Assembly (NCBI RefSeq): GCF_026210795.1
Contig: NC_089457.1
Coordinates: 2,728,001 to 2,792,000 of the forward strand
Source: Rhizophagus irregularis
Lineage: Eukaryota; Glomeromycota; Glomeromycetes; Glomerales; Glomeraceae
DNA length: 64,000 nucleotides
Reading direction: 5' to 3'
A model generated the notes under the pieces. It ran no database searches. It worked only from the letters and a program-made list of their open reading frames with translations, and was not told the DNA's origin. Position 1 is the first letter of the stretch. Each line of letters starts with the position of its first letter. A program made the translations under genes and the position numbers. Positions 31,929 through 47,200 of this stretch are shown here, one piece after another.

Positions 31929-34900
31929 CTAAAAATTGCAATTTCGTATTTTACATTGACATCCACAACCTGTTGGACATTCATTATTTCCTTCAAACCA
32001 TTCGTGAATATGTTTTGTATGTCCTCCATGGGAACAAGACATACAGAAATTTGATAACCCTATTATTAATAATTAGTAAATTATTAGTAATTAGTAAAAC
32101 AAAAATAATATTACTATATAAAATATTTAAATCAACATGATATATATAATAAATAAATGAAATACCTCTAACAATCCGATTACAGATAGAACATTTTATG
32201 CCAGCTCTTCTAAGATAATCACTTTCTTCTCTGTGCTTGTTGCTGCTAAGACGATTAACAAACGTTGCACCCTTTGATTCGATCTCTGCGTTCTTTTTGT
32301 TACGACAACTAACACAATATTTAGCACCCTTTAGTTCAGAATGACATTGTGAACAATGTATATCAATTTCTAAAAAAATAAATAAATAATAAGAAAACAT
32401 GATAATGAAAATAATAGCTAATCTTTAAAAATACATATTTTATATACCTAAAGGTTCTTGTAGTTCTCCAATAGGGCTACCAACTGTAGTTCTTACAAAT
32501 TTCATAAATTTTAAAAGCTCTGCCCTTGCTTCAAATAATCCCCAATGGTATAATAATTCTGCATAAGCAAGGCGTAATTGTTCATATCTTACATTTGTTT
32601 CTATTTGATCATCTAATAAACTAACTGGAATTGGCCTTTATTAAAATTAAAAAAAAAAATTATTAAGGTAACCAAAAAAAGTTCTAAATTCTTTAAATTA
32701 GTTAAATTTTTTTACCTTTTTTCATCATCGAAATCATCTGAATAAAATGAAAAGATTAAATCACAAGATTTTTCATCAGAAATTTCGCCAGGTTTTTCGT
32801 GTCCTACCCATCCATCCAATCTATTGTTGAGACCACCAGTGGCTGGACTACCTTTCTTTGGAGTTCTTGGTGGCGACGCTGAAATGCTCGAAGGAAATAA
32901 GTTTGATTCTTTTGAAGTGCCACCAAAAGTTGATCTTCTATGATGGTGTGAAGTATGAGGAACTGTAATACCGGACCCTTCCGATTGTCCATATGGATAA
33001 CCAGATGGAGTCGGAGGAGTAATCCCATAAGGATTTGCTCCATATCCGTTTGTAACATAGTTAACCATTTCTGTATAGGAACTTTTTGATGAATTACATG
33101 ATTCACCAAATGTTATTCCGGAAATTGAAGGGAAGCCATAATGATAGGGATTTTGTTTTTCTGGATAACGATAATAATAATTGAAATAGTCCGTATTACT
33201 GGATATATTATTACCAACTACTAATCCTGATGTCTAAATAAAAAGCAATCTATGTAAATTTTTAATAGTAAATAAACCATAAGTAAATAATATAATACCT
33301 ACTAAAAGTTGAAATTCATTTGCTCTATTGTCCTTTCGATGTGGAGGGAAAGGTTGTCTAAAAACACATGACAGCATTGCTGCTGTTTGTATATCACCTA
33401 CTGAAGAAAAATGATTAAGCCTATATTGCGGTAAATTTAGTTATGAGCTATATTATAGCATATTTATTAAAATAATATATATACGTAAAAAAAAAATTTT
33501 TAACGTACAGATCTTTTACAAGACTTCTTCCAAATGGATGGAATCCCAAATTAAACTTTTCAAAAAGTCCATGAAATGCTTTGCTCATAAATGAATCATA
33601 TTCGCTTCCAATTTCTTTCCTTTTGCTTGCATGTTTTTGATAAACTCCTGTTAATATAATCTCATCACTAGATAAAGAATTTCTAAATTTAGTGGGACCA
33701 GATTGACCAAGAATTAAAGATGCAAGTAACCAGACTTGTTTCAGATCTGGTCGATTATTGTCCGCTGCTACTTGAGCATTATATTTACAAATCTCAACTG
33801 GATCATCTCCATGAAGACTAAAATTATGTAAAAAATAATGAGAACTTTTTGAGTTATTGTTTCAAAAATATTATATATTACTAACATATATTCCTTTGCC
33901 AGTTTTTGACTAATTGGCATCCATTCCGAGAAATCATACATGTGGACAGTATATCTATCCCATTTTGTCGATTGAAATAATGCAAGACTATTATTGGATG
34001 GATTAGCATTATCTTGTAAATCACTCTGATAAAAGTATTTGAATCATTCAGTTAAAATAGTTAAAATAAAATAAAATAAAATAAAATGAACGATTATAAG
34101 GATTACTCTAAATACCATTAGATATGAATGGAAAGACAGTAAAGCATTGGAGTCATCATCTACTTCATTATACGAGTCATCATCGTCTCTCCCATAATGT
34201 GTAATTGGTCTTGGCAACTGTGAAATCATCCTGTATTGTTCCCAAGAATCATATGACCTAGGGTGAGTATATGTATAGCTAGTTTTTTCATTATTTCTAG
34301 TATTATTACTTGCATCAGGAGATCGTAGACTTGAAAAGAAACATACAAGTTTTCCTAAAATTGAAAAAAAAGGCTTAATTGCAATAAAATTAATTAAATA
34401 ACTGAGATATTAAATTACCTGAAGCATTAAATTTTGTTCCACATAATTTTGGAAAAGGAACATTATAATCTTCCTTATCCCCAAGGATATAATTCAAGTT
34501 TTTGTCATAAGATGTTCTTCTTGTAGCATTTATGTAATTCTCATCATCTGAATCATCTTTTCCATAACGCTCTTGACCATCTTCCTGAGTATGTTCTCCA
34601 AGTAAATAACGAATACAAGCTTCCAGGCAAGGCCTATTTTGAGATACACATGAACGGGCTATATCCTTTAAACATTTTAGCATGCGAGTTCTATTATATA
34701 TAGATATCATTCCAGTTTTTTGTATATCAAAAATCGGTAGAACCTTATTGGGATATTGTGGAGGAAATGTTACATTAATACGTATGAAAGCATGTCTGCT
34801 ACCGTGTAAGCTTATTGTACAATATTTGCCTTGTATATCGAGCTATTAATAAAAATAAAATCTTGAGTTTTCAAATCATAAACAATATAAAATAAATTAT

Positions 34901-37170
34901 ACTGAATGGTTACTTTTTCAAATTCGACATTGGAAAATTTTTGTGCAACACCAGCCATTTCCTCATGCGTATTTGGCGGAATATATTCAGTGTTTCCAAT
35001 CTCTCCACTAGGTTTAACCATTTTTACATTCTGCATCCACAATAAAGAACGTCGCAACATCCCAGCTGCTACCATATAACCCTTGATATTTCCCCCTCCA
35101 GCTGAAGCTCCAGAAGGGCGAAAAGGGATATTTGTGATTGCGCGACTTCCTGAAATAATACGAAGAGGGGGATAGGATGTTGATGTTGACAAAGTAGGAG
35201 AGATCGAATGATTATTCATTGGTAGATCACGAAATGTGGATGTTGATTTTCCAGTTTGCTTAACCTGATCTGTTGGATTTATGGATCTTCCTCTTTCATG
35301 TCCAATTTCCTTTTAATATAATTTAATTTTTATTAATCAAAATTAAATCATTTTATAATATAGATATTAAAGAATTACCTTCAATAATTCATCATTTATC
35401 GGCCAAAATCGCAGGGTTTTATCTTTAGACCATGTAATTAACTGAAATTCTCTGTTATCTATATAAAGAGAAATTATTAGGTTAATAATTATTAATATTT
35501 TTTTTTTTTTTAAAAAAAAAAGCTATCATACCAATTGTTGGGTCCCCATCACTTTTAACTCTCCAAACAAATTCTTTAACTACATCGTGATGCCCTACAA
35601 AAGCATGTATACGGGTTTGAAGATTTTCTTTGTTCCAAAGATATAAATTTTTTTCTGAACGTTGAGGCATTATTAGAATGCCGTTACCAACTGGCTAGTA
35701 TAAATAAATTACAATCAATTTAATAAAATACTTATTATAAGGAATTAAGAAATTACAATACTTACTGTATGCCTTGCGCGCCAAACAGGAGAATTTGTAT
35801 GTATAACACCCTGACAGGTATCGAGTTCTTGAATATTCCAGAACTGTACAAATAAATACATTAAAATTATTAAAATTTCAGACCATTATCAGACTTTTGT
35901 TGTTCGAAATGTGATGTGACAGTTTAACAGACCTTCACTGATTGATCCAGACTACAAGTTATTATATTGTCAGCATTCGATCTACTCCAATCAATTCCGT
36001 AGATTTTAGTTGTGTGCGCGCTAATTTTAGTTATAGGAAGTGATCCTTTCTTTTAAAACATGCATAAAAAATAGACTTTAGTATTAAAGAAAATTGTTAT
36101 TAAAAAACAACTTTAAATCTTTACCCTAGTATCCCATATATATAAGTCTTTGCCGTGAGCAGATGCTAATATAAATTCATTCTTTTTATTAAACTTGACT
36201 TGTGTTGCACCAGCTTTTACACATTTAAACAGGATTAGTAATGATTACGATAGGTTAAATACTGGAACGCACAAAAATTAACACTAACCTATCCAAGCAC
36301 AAAACGACTTTGCTGGTTTTTTTGGCGATTTTAAATCCCATAAGTGTACATAAGTGTCAACAGAACATGTAGCCAACATATTTGAATTAAAAGGATGCCA
36401 ATTGATATCACTTATGGCACGATTATGAGCGTGAAGAATATGCTCATGTTGAATGGCCGATGATAAATTCCAAATAAGTGCTTTTTGATTAGACTGTTAT
36501 GATTAATTAATTATAATTGTTGAGAATTAATCTTAAAAAAAAGATTTGAAATGATAAACGATGCGAAGTATAAATAAACTTACTGTAGAAGCGACCCAAT
36601 TATCACAAGATAGATGGGGATTCCATTGTACATCAGCCACTTCCCATTTGGTCAAATGATGAAGTTCTCGTGGAGCTAGATATGGATTTTCAAGATCAAT
36701 GATAGAAAGTCCTTTACGACTGAAATTACAGACGTGAAGTTTGTAAAAAATGAAATTCATATAATAAAAAAATAAATTAATAAATTGAACTATTATTCTT
36801 AAAATACATACGTCGCCAACACGATATCACGACTTGATGGTGAAATGGACATACTACCTACAGGCTGACTGATTTTAATTACTAATGATTGATAAAATAC
36901 TGAATCCTGTCTTTCCATTTCAGGTGAAACATCATTTGAGAAAGTAATTTCAGGTATAGATTGTTTCGATGAGCTATAGTCAGCGGAAGAAGATTCTGTA
37001 GGTGGTGAAGGAGTACCACTACGTAAAGACATTTTTGATATATGAAGAAATGGAGAAACGGGACGTGAAGGACGTGACGGAATATTAATGGGACTTGAAC
37101 TTTTCGTAGAAGAAGTGGATGAATAGGAAGTAAAGGAATTTTCCTTATGAAATTCTATTTCATCATCCAT
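31929..37170 (-). CDS. WDR59: WDR59 / Mtc5 homologue, GATOR2 (SEACAT) subunit
   Basis: A gene of about 15 short-intron exons. Start MDDEIEFHKENSF (37170), with a Ser/Pro-rich N-terminus of about 110 residues. WD40 repeats follow: ISPSSRDIVLAT, ADVQWNPHL, SDINWHPFNSNMLATCSVDT, VHLWDL, TKIYGIDWSRSNADNIITCS, VKFWNI and FQLITWSKDKTLRFW. An RWD domain starts at THEEMAGVAQKFSNVEFEK and includes FIRINVTFPPQYPNKVLP. A helical region (PDLKQVWLLASLILG) and a Ser/Pro/Gly-rich insert (about 32710-33060) come next. The C-terminal zinc module is IHCSQCHSELKGAKYC, then IKCSICNRIVRGLSNFC and CSHGGHTKHIHEWFEG, CPTGCGCQC. This order is diagnostic for WDR59/Mtc5, which with Mios, WDR24, Sec13 and Seh1 forms the complex that relays amino-acid sufficiency to TORC1 at the vacuole. 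The stop (31929) follows KIRNCNF. Confidence 0.92.
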
Positions 37171-38293
37171 ATTCGCGTAGTATCTTAAAATTTTCAATCA
37201 AGCCAGCAGATGATCAATAAACATTTAAGGTCACATGAAAGATTGAAAGATCAGACCCCAAAAAATGCACATATTCAATCAATAACGTATCACCCTGTTT
37301 TGTTTTGAAAGTCTAATATTTACAACTTTTAATATGATTAACGTTAAGGAGGTGATGCATTGGAAGTTAGTTGTACAAGCCGGTGCTTGGGAAATCTACT
37401 ATTTTTCATCTTCATAACAATACTACGATACAAATTCTTTTTTTATCAACCTTCAACCTATTAATCATCAATATTTACATAAGTTGCACGTGTAATTTGG
37501 ATTCTATTTATCTAATATCAGTTAGTTTTTAAATTCAACTAAAACTAATTAATTTAATAAGTACTAACCAATTCAAAATTTCAGCCTGTGCATCCTTTAC
37601 ATCCTTTACATAAGATAAAAGAGGTAAGTTAAGCCCAAATTTCAAAAAGCCCGCGGAGTGAAAAGTAGAACATCTCCGTAAAATTTCGTACATCTGTATT
37701 TTCTGTAATACCGTATTGATTTACTGAATGGGGTTGTAACTTGTAACCTATAACTTGTAAGTTTTATGTCTCCGCAACTTTATTATTGTAAATTTGACAG
37801 TTTGGGACCCAAATATTTGAATGAAAATTCTATATTTGTAACTTATTTACCCAAAATTATTCTAGCTAAGCGTAATCCCTACCAACTAAAGAATTTCCTT
37901 TTTGGGAAACAAAACCATTTACGAGAAATTATGACTAGATATTTTTTGTCATCGATATGATAGGTTGATCACTGCATATAAAAAAAAAAATTGTAACGAT
38001 AGAATATAGTTTACAATATACGATTATTTTTTTTTACGAAAAATTCCATATCTTGATAATTGATAACGGGTTAGTCGGATTTTTTTACGTAAAACGTCCG
38101 ACTCTCATATATATACTCTCATTAATAATACTTTTTTTTTCATTTCTTAAAAAAAAAGTCGCATAGTTTATGCGGTTTTTTTACTTTTAATGATATATAT
38201 ATTTTTTATATATATTTTTCTACTAAACATCTGATTTTTTTTAAGATAAATAAATTTTACTTTTTTTTTTTACTAACGAGTTAATTTTTAGGA
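37171..38293. promoter_or_regulatory. Divergent promoter region of WDR59-like and RNF213-like genes
   Basis: 1.1 kb between two divergent starts. Visible words are cctttacatcctttacata (37594), a T-rich tract before the 38294 ATG with a possible ttttttag acceptor at about 38290 (so the first RNF213 exon may be preceded by a 5' UTR intron), and a TA-rich segment at 38200-38215. No specific site is claimed. Confidence 0.4.
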
Positions 38294-41200
38294 ATGGATT
38301 CAGTTGAAAGTTCTGAGACTGGAAAAGTCGAAGTGACTATGACCACTTCTGATAGCGAAGATTTGTCGGACAAGGATTCACCCGTACAAGTTTCGCATTC
38401 AGACGCTGAAGAAAATGTTGTATTAATCACTAAAGTAATGACTGACAAAGATTCCTCTAAAGACAACGATGAAGAAACAAAAAATGTCATAATTCACAAC
38501 AATGTACATGAAAATAAAACTGGAAATGATTTATCCGAGCAGGTTAACCCCTCCAATTTAAATGAACAACCAAATGTTAATCCTACTGAAGAGGAAAATA
38601 TTGAAGAAGAGTTTATTGAATCCAGTGTATCCCCTGTTACTCCTCAAGATGAGGTTATAATCATAAATAATTTGGACGAGAGCATTTCTTTTAAAGTTGA
38701 AGTAATAGAAAGTGACAAACCTAATAATTCAACAAATGATGAACGGTTGGAATCTCATGAAAATGATAATTCAAATAAATTCCGCAACGATGAAGAATTT
38801 AACCCTGTTAATCCTAATATTCCAACCATTGAGAAACAGTTGAAAGATAACGAAAATTTAAATTTGTTCAAATCTAAAAATAATAATTCAACCCAAATTC
38901 CTAACAACTTTCAAAGACCTGAAGAGAAATCTCAGGAAGAACTAAATGAAACGGTTAGTTTTAATAATACCCAGCTTAATAACGAAAGAGGATCCAGAGA
39001 TTTAGATGATTTTGAACAGGAACTTCCCTTGAATCTTGGTAATACGACGGGCTCTACTAAACAAGATGATGACAATTCTGAATTGATGAAATCTGATCAT
39101 GGTATAATTAGCCAAGAGAAATCTTCTAATACGGAAGAAGGCAGAAACCCCATGAATTTTGATGAACTTAATACAGGTTCTGTGGGACAATCTCATAGTA
39201 CTGAAAGGTCAACAGAAATCCAAGACGATGACAATCCTGAATTTATAAAAACTGACCATGATATAAAGAAATCGTATAATACGGAAGGAAACAGAAAACC
39301 CATGAATTTCGGTAATAATGAACAGGTTCTCGACAATACTGCGAGCTCTACGAAACGATCGCATTCTGAACATGATCAAAAGAAATCGTCTAATACGAGA
39401 GAAGATGAAAACCCCATGGTTTTTGATGATGAACTTAAAGATACAGGTTCTGTGGGACAATCTCATAGTACTGAAAGGTCAACAGAAATCCAAGACGATG
39501 ACAATCCTGAATTTATAAAAACTGACCATGATATAAAGAAATCTAATACGGAAGGAAACAGAAAACCCATGAATTTCGGTAATAATGAACAGGTTTTCAA
39601 CAATACTGCGAGCTCTACGAAACGATCGCACCCTGAACATGACCAAAAGAAATCGTCTAATACGAGAGAAGATGAAAAACCCATGGTTTTTGATGATGAA
39701 CTTAAAGATACAGGTTCTGTGGGACAATCTCATAGTACTGAAAGGTCAACAGAAATCCAAGACGATGACAATCCTGAATTTATAAAAACTGACCATGATA
39801 TAAAGAAATCTAATACGGAAGGAAACAGAAAACCCATGAATTTCGGTAATAATGAACAGGTTTTCAACAATACTGCGAGCTCTACGAAACGATCGCACCC
39901 TGAACATGACCAAAAGAAATCGTCTAATACGAGAGAAGATGAAAAACCCATGGTTTTTGATGATGAACTTAAAGATACAGGTTCTGTGGGACAATCTCAT
40001 AGTACTGAAAGGTCAACAGAAATCCAAGACGATGACAATCCTGAATTTATAAAAACTGACCATGATATAAAGAAATCTAATACGGAAGGAAACAGAAAAC
40101 CCATGAATTTCGGTAATAATGAACAGGTTTTCAACAATACTGCGAGCTCTACGAAACGATCGCACCCTGAACATGACCAAAAGAAATCGTCTAATACGAG
40201 AGAAGATGAAAAACCCATGGTTTTTGATGATGAACTTAAAGATACAGGTTCTGTGGGACAATCTCATAGTACTGAAAGGTCAACAGAAATCCAAGACGAT
40301 GACAATCCTGAATTGATAAAAACTGAACATGATATAAAGAAATCGTATAATACTGAAGGAAACAGAAAACCCATGAATTTCGGTAATAATGAACGGGTTC
40401 TCGATAATACTACGAGCTCTACGAAACCTGAACATGATCAAAAGAAATCGTCTAATACGAGAGAAGATGGAAAACCCATGGTTTTTGATGATGAACTTAA
40501 TACAGGCTCCGTGGGACAATCGCATAGTACAAGAAGGTCAACAGAAACCCGAGACGATGAAAATCCTGACTTAAAAAAATCTGAACATGAAATGAAAGAT
40601 CAAAAGAAATCGTCTAATAAGGGAGGAGAACGAGACTCCACGAACTTTGAGAAAAAAGAACAACCAGATCCCTTTAATACACGTTCGCGTAGTACAGGAA
40701 ATCCAGATGATGACTTAAAAAAATCTGAACATGAAATGAAGAAAGATCAAATGAAATCGCCTAATAAGAGAAGAGAACGAGACTCCACGAACTTTGAGAA
40801 AAAAGAACAACCAGATCCCTTTAATACACGTTCTACGGGACAGCCGCATAGTACAGGAAATCCAGATGATGACTTAAAAAAATCTGAACATGAAATGAAG
40901 AAAGATCAAATGAAATCGCCTAATAAGAGAAGAGAACGAGATTCCACAAACTTTGAACAACCAGATCCCTTTAATACAAGTTCTACGGGACAACCGCATA
41001 GTACAGGAAATCCAGATGATGACTTAAAAAAATCTGAACATGAAATTAAGAAAGATCAAATGAAATCGCCTAATAAGAGAAGAGAACGAGATTCCACGAA
41101 CTTTGAACAACCAGATCCCTTTAATACAAGTTCTACGGGACAACCGCATAGTACAGGAAATCCAGATGATGACTTAAAAAAATCTGAACATGAAATTAAG

Positions 41201-44200
41201 AAAGATCAAATGAAATCGCCTAATAAGAGAAGAGAACGAGATTCCACGAACTTTGAGAAAAAAGAACAACCAGATCCCTTTAATACACCTAATACACGTT
41301 CTTCGGGAAAGCCAGATGATCACAATCGATCTGAACATGAAATGAAAGAAAATAAATCGTCTAATAAGGGAGGAGAGCGAAATCCCGAGGAAAAACAACA
41401 ACTCTTTAATATAAGTTCTATGAGACAACCACACAATACAAAAGGGCCTGCGGGAGGCGATAATCCTGATTCTCCTGATAATGACATAAAAAGAATTACG
41501 GACGAAGAATTTGACTTGTTTTTAAAGACGCCAATTTTAAAGCATGATAAAAGAAGCGGTAAGACTATGAATAAAGGGTCTGACGGTGAAAAAACTGACG
41601 AAGAAGAAACTGATGATAGTGAAAATGATAATAGTTATAATGACTATAATTTTTCATCAAGAAATAATTCCGATAGGCATATTGAGCGGTCAAATTCTCA
41701 AGAAAATCGTGTTAATCTTGAACAAAGGAACAATATTAATGAACATAAAGATTTTGGATGGGCAAATTCTCAAGAAGGCAACCGTGTTGATCCTAGACAA
41801 TTTCATGTAGATCCTAACTCATGGGAACATGTTAGCAGCAAGAATTCTGGGTCTTATCGAGGATCAGCATATGATATTCCTCGCTATCCAAAAGGTCCCA
41901 CTATCCCTGATAATAATAGCCAAGGTTCACATCGTACGTCTATGCCTGGCAGTTTCAATAGCTCAAATACATACGGTCCTCTTACAGATAATAACGGAGA
42001 ACGAGAGTCTTTATATGAAGGTTACCGGAAAAAGGAATTGCAATCTAATAGTAATAGTGGCATGATTAATAGATTTGTATCTGGAGTGTCTGCTGGAGTG
42101 TCTGGCGTACTTAAATTTGGTAGTAATAAAGATGACGAAGAAGTTGATGAAAACATTGATGAAATCAGAGTTATTTTTCACGTTCATTTACCAGAAGGCA
42201 TTGAAAAAAATGGATATCCTGTGGTTCTCGGTGATGGAAAAGAATTAGGATCGTGGGAAAAACCAATTGTAAAGCTTCAACAACCATTTCCTCAAAATCC
42301 AACATATTGGCGATCTGAGCCAGTTACTATTTCGCTATTAAATTTCAACGATATTCAGTATAAATACGCTATTCATATAAATAGATATACTTTTTATAAT
42401 CTTCGTGGGAAAAAAGAAGAAATTGCGTTTGAAGGAAATGGTAAAGAAGACAATCGCACGTTAGACATTGGGAGGCATGATCAATTTGACATGTGGAAAA
42501 ATAATCATAGTTTCTCCGAAAAATATCGCATATACGGCAACAATATACGTGATTATGCTTTTGTGGATTATATTTATAATACTATCAAAGACAATAACCT
42601 TAAAGATAGAGTTATGGAATATCAACACTTGCTAACTCATTACAAGGAACTTACGATCCGCGCGTTAAATCTCAAATTCATTATAAACCGTGTCGATGAT
42701 AGATCAAGAGAAAAACGACTTTTCTTATGTCTCCTTTTAGGTTATTTTATTCCAAGGCAAGGCGCGTTTTATGAGTTACCAGATCAGTTTCCATCTGCAT
42801 TATTGCTCAAGGCGCTACATGGATATAAATTAGAAGATTTACCTTCAGACGCCAAAGGCCATATGTATACTGCTATTACGTCTTTAGTCCAGAATAATGC
42901 CTTTCAGATGAAATTTGATTGGCTCATTATTTTTACAATTGCTTCTGAAGTCGATCCTAATTGTAATTTCATTGAACACTTAAGAGCTCTAAAATATTCT
43001 AATGAAAATTTGTTAGCGAAGTTTATAAAAGAAGCTGAAATGATTATTAGACCTAGTATTAATAGTATTGAATTTGAAACTTACGTTAAACTTGCCAAGG
43101 TAAAATTTAAAATATTTTTAAGTGTATTAATTTCGAAATTTTATGAAAATGGTTAATAATTTTTTTTTTTAGTGGTTGATTCAATTATGTCATAATATGG
43201 ATTCTCTTTTTAAACTTTGGGATGATGTTCTTTTACATAATAATATGTTTGACGAAAGAGTTTCTAAATGTTTTGCCGAACGAGTTCGAGCGAATATTTC
43301 TCGTGGTGAAGCTGTAGCCTTGGAATACCACTTTAAAAGACTTCCAAAAGATTATCGAGACCGTGTCTCTGAAATTTTCCGAGATCAAGTTATATTTTTA
43401 CTTGAAAGTCCAAATAGAAAGTGGACATACGAAAACATCAATGCTATTAAAAAGTTACTTCATGACAATAGTCTGAATTGGCGCAGAGATGATGTAATTC
43501 AATCATTAGAGTTAATATCTCAGTCACATACTTTAGAATTATTAAATATATTTCCAGAAATTTTGGATGATTGGTTCCATAGTGATTTTTCAGATACCAA
43601 AGAAAAAAAGATACCAAAAATTTGTGTAATTTGGTTTAAAAATCTTTTACTCAAACTTGATACAAACACAAACAATAAAAAATCGTCAAATGAGAGCAAT
43701 TTTATTTTTTCGGTATTTCAACAATTAGAACTTATGCATCCTTTGCTTGGCAAAAGGATTAATATTTGGCGAGATTTAACAGAAATTGCTGTGGATAGAG
43801 TGAAGAATTGTTCAGAAGATCGAATCTTTGCTGCAACAACATTAATAGTACAAATAAAGCAAGATAATGTTAAAGTATTATTTTTAGAGATGGTAAAAGA
43901 CATATTAAATAAGTCTACTCAACAAACTCATGATCAGCTGTTAAACAAGATACGCATTATTTGCGATTGCAAAACAACCAAGACTCTAAACGTTCCAAAC
44001 ACGTAAGTTTTTTATAATGATTTTTTGTTCTTAAATATGCTAATGCTTTAATATTTTTTTTTATTGTTATTAATGTTATTAATAAATCGTTAGGATGAGC
44101 GAAGATATTTTGTACCATATTATGACTAGATTGCAAAACCAATCGGCTGCATCCAGCGCATCAGAACATTATTTGAATACTTTAAAGGCTAGTAACTTTT

Positions 44201-47200
44201 GGAATATTATATTACGCGCTAATGGAAGCGTCGCAAAACTTCATTCAAATCCATTTGTTAAAAATACTAAAACATATATTAACGAACTTGCTGGATTGCT
44301 TCTTGAAAAAACTATTGATATCCAATTATTACAACAAATTTTAGAATACAATGACGAATATTTATTTCGTCATTTAGATGCGGCTGTTGCTAAAAAGAAA
44401 GCATTGCTAGATGTAATTGTTTCTCGAGATGAAATTGCAAAACTTAGAAAGATTTGTAATAATTATCAAACTCAACTCGATGTACTCACCAAGTTTTATA
44501 ACGGATTTTGTCCGATCGAGAAAGTAACAGATGTAGCTGATTATATTCGAGATGTAAAACAACATCTTCAAAATTTAAATAAAATAGAGGTGAAACAAGT
44601 GCTGTCATCAGATCATTGGGTATTCCATGAGAAAACTTTGGACAGTGCAAGAAATTGCTACAAATTTAATCGATCTCGAACTTTTCGAAATATCTTCGAT
44701 TTTTGTATCCATGAAGACGCTGCCGCAATAAAAGTGGAATACATAGCACAAAAATTAATTCCAACCGTTTTTGAAAAATATAATGCCATGTGTAAACAAC
44801 TTAAGGATTGGGAAAAACTCAAATGTTCAGAAGCATCTTTGCTTTGGAAAAACGTTACAGATGTTAATGCAGAACTTGATTTAATGGAAGGCTATAAAAT
44901 CTCTAAAAGCCAAAGATTTGTGCAGACTCTTGATTATCTTTCAAAAATTCCACATTGGGTTCAAAAACTTGAGGAGTTAGAAAAGGTCGTGGAAATGGAA
45001 ATTTTCAAAGTACCACATAGTGAAGATGATTGGTTATCAAAAGCAATTCGTATTTTAAAAGATGATTCCATGAAACTTGGGCAAATAAATAATTTTTTCG
45101 ATTACCTTGATAGGAATCTTTCTAATGTCAATCAAGATTGTTGGAAATTGATAAAAGAGTTGTCATGCGCTGAAGAATTTTTGAGTTTCTTAAAGAAAAT
45201 TGCTGAACATGATATTAAAAATCTGATTAATGGTGTGGATGATCATTCGGATGAAAGATTGATTCAAGAGGACACTGTTTCATCACTCATCCAAGTTAAA
45301 CAATTTTTATTTCCTCTTATGAATAAAAATATGGAAGCTATTTCTGATTTGTTGAAAGAACTATTAAATGTCATTAAGAAGAACCATACCTTAGGAGAAA
45401 AGATTGCATTATGTAATAGTAGCAATATGGCGCTGCAAAATATGTACAATAATATTCAAAATCGTGGAGAAGTTACTAAGGAAAAGATTAAAAATGCTGT
45501 ACTTAACGGAACTTTTACATTTACACGTGACCAAAAAGAAGACAAATGCTTAGTTTTTTTACACTATCCCTCTAAATCTAATGTGAAGTATAATCTGAAC
45601 GAAATATTAGATTTACGTGGTCGGGCTCTTTTGATTGCAAAACCAAAAAATTCGGTTATGGGAAATAACAAAGAGGCAGAAATGTCCAAAGATGTTATGG
45701 ATAAATTTGTCGCCCAAGTCGATATTGCACAAGAAATAATTAACATAGTGTCCATGTTAATGCAAATGGGACATTTTGGTTATAGAAAGTTTGAAAATAA
45801 ATTACAAGGAACGGATAATATGAAAGATTACCTGGAACTTTTAAAGGAAGAACTTAAAGAATGGTAATTTCTTTTTTTTAAAAAATTTTAATAATATTTC
45901 TTTTTTATTCTTTTTTGTAAGAAATTAACGAGTTTGTAATTTTTACAAATTTAAGGCAAAATATAGTAGATCGTGCACAACAAAGATGTTATTATTTAAC
46001 ATTCTTCCCCGCTCGCCACATTTTAGCATTCTATGATTATTTCACATCGGAAAAATTGGATAAGGATAATGAAGAAGAGTGCAAAATATTGATCAGATTT
46101 GTAAACAATAAAGCCCAATTACCGTCAACTCGTAAAGATATACAAAAAATTTTACGTGGGTCCAAAAATTATCTTGATATTCTTACCGAAATTGGAAATG
46201 AATTAGAAAGAGTTTTTAGAGGCGTCCCAAAACAATCTCGTAAACTTAAAGCTGCCGGGCAACGCGTAATGTCAGATATTGTTACAAAGGGAAAATTATT
46301 TGTTGCGGCTTGTACTGAGAAAACGAGAGTCCCAAACATTATTATGTCATTGTATGCTAATCATGGAACTTATCCCGAACCGTGGCAACTCCTAATATGT
46401 ACTTCCTCAACTACAATGGAAGAACTTACTATTTTCATTAAAAGAAGTTTTTATTCATCAAAAAATGGATATGAAAATCACTTATTTTGTATTGCAAATT
46501 TGGAATTATTGGAATTTGAACTACAATATAATTTAGTTAATCAAATTAGATCAATGCGAGAAATACATGATCAAGATAAGGAATATCTTTTGGCGCTTAT
46601 TTGTTGTAGGGAATCCGGAATGCATCATCATATTTTAGATCAATTTTCATTGGATGTTCATGCAACCAATGGTTTAATTATTGATACAATGAGCAAAATT
46701 TATAGAGAATTATGTCAGAATGTTATACGTGTTTCTTCCGACTTATCAGGACAAGGCAAAACTGAATGGATTAAAGAAGCTAGTTTCGCTAAAAAGAAAA
46801 TTCCGCGTAGCTTATTAATAAGTGATGGTATGGAGTTCGGTAGACTTGTACGTCAATTCAAAGAATGTAAACTCCGAGCCGTAGAAAGCTTACATATTAA
46901 TATAGTATCATCAGACCATCCTGAAGATGTTAACATGTTCTTGTTTGAGTTATTAACTTTGGGTATAGTTTCTACTAATGTCGATATAGCTTGCTTGCCT
47001 CCTTCGGAAACGCCTACATATATATTTATTGAAATAGCTTCAACAACAGAACAACATTTACTTAATTCTCTTCCCATGGCAGGATGCTTAGTATCCAATC
47101 ATTTGTCTTGGAATATTAAAAATTTGAGGGTTTCCCAAGAAATTAATAGTCCAATGCAGGTTGCTTGTAATTACTTAAGTTTATTAGATCGTAATGAGTT

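Noticed and set aside
37766-37960. 64-codon + strand frame in the divergent promoter region
   Set aside because: No domain, no splice context and atypical position between two promoters.
39209-40525. Series of repeated 84-residue reverse-strand frames
   Set aside because: They recur with the 267-bp period only because the underlying coding repeat is nearly identical; shadows of the RNF213-like exon.
38294-43099. CRISPR-like array reading of the 267-bp repeats
   Set aside because: Unit length, translation in frame and absence of spacers show a coding minisatellite in a eukaryotic gene.
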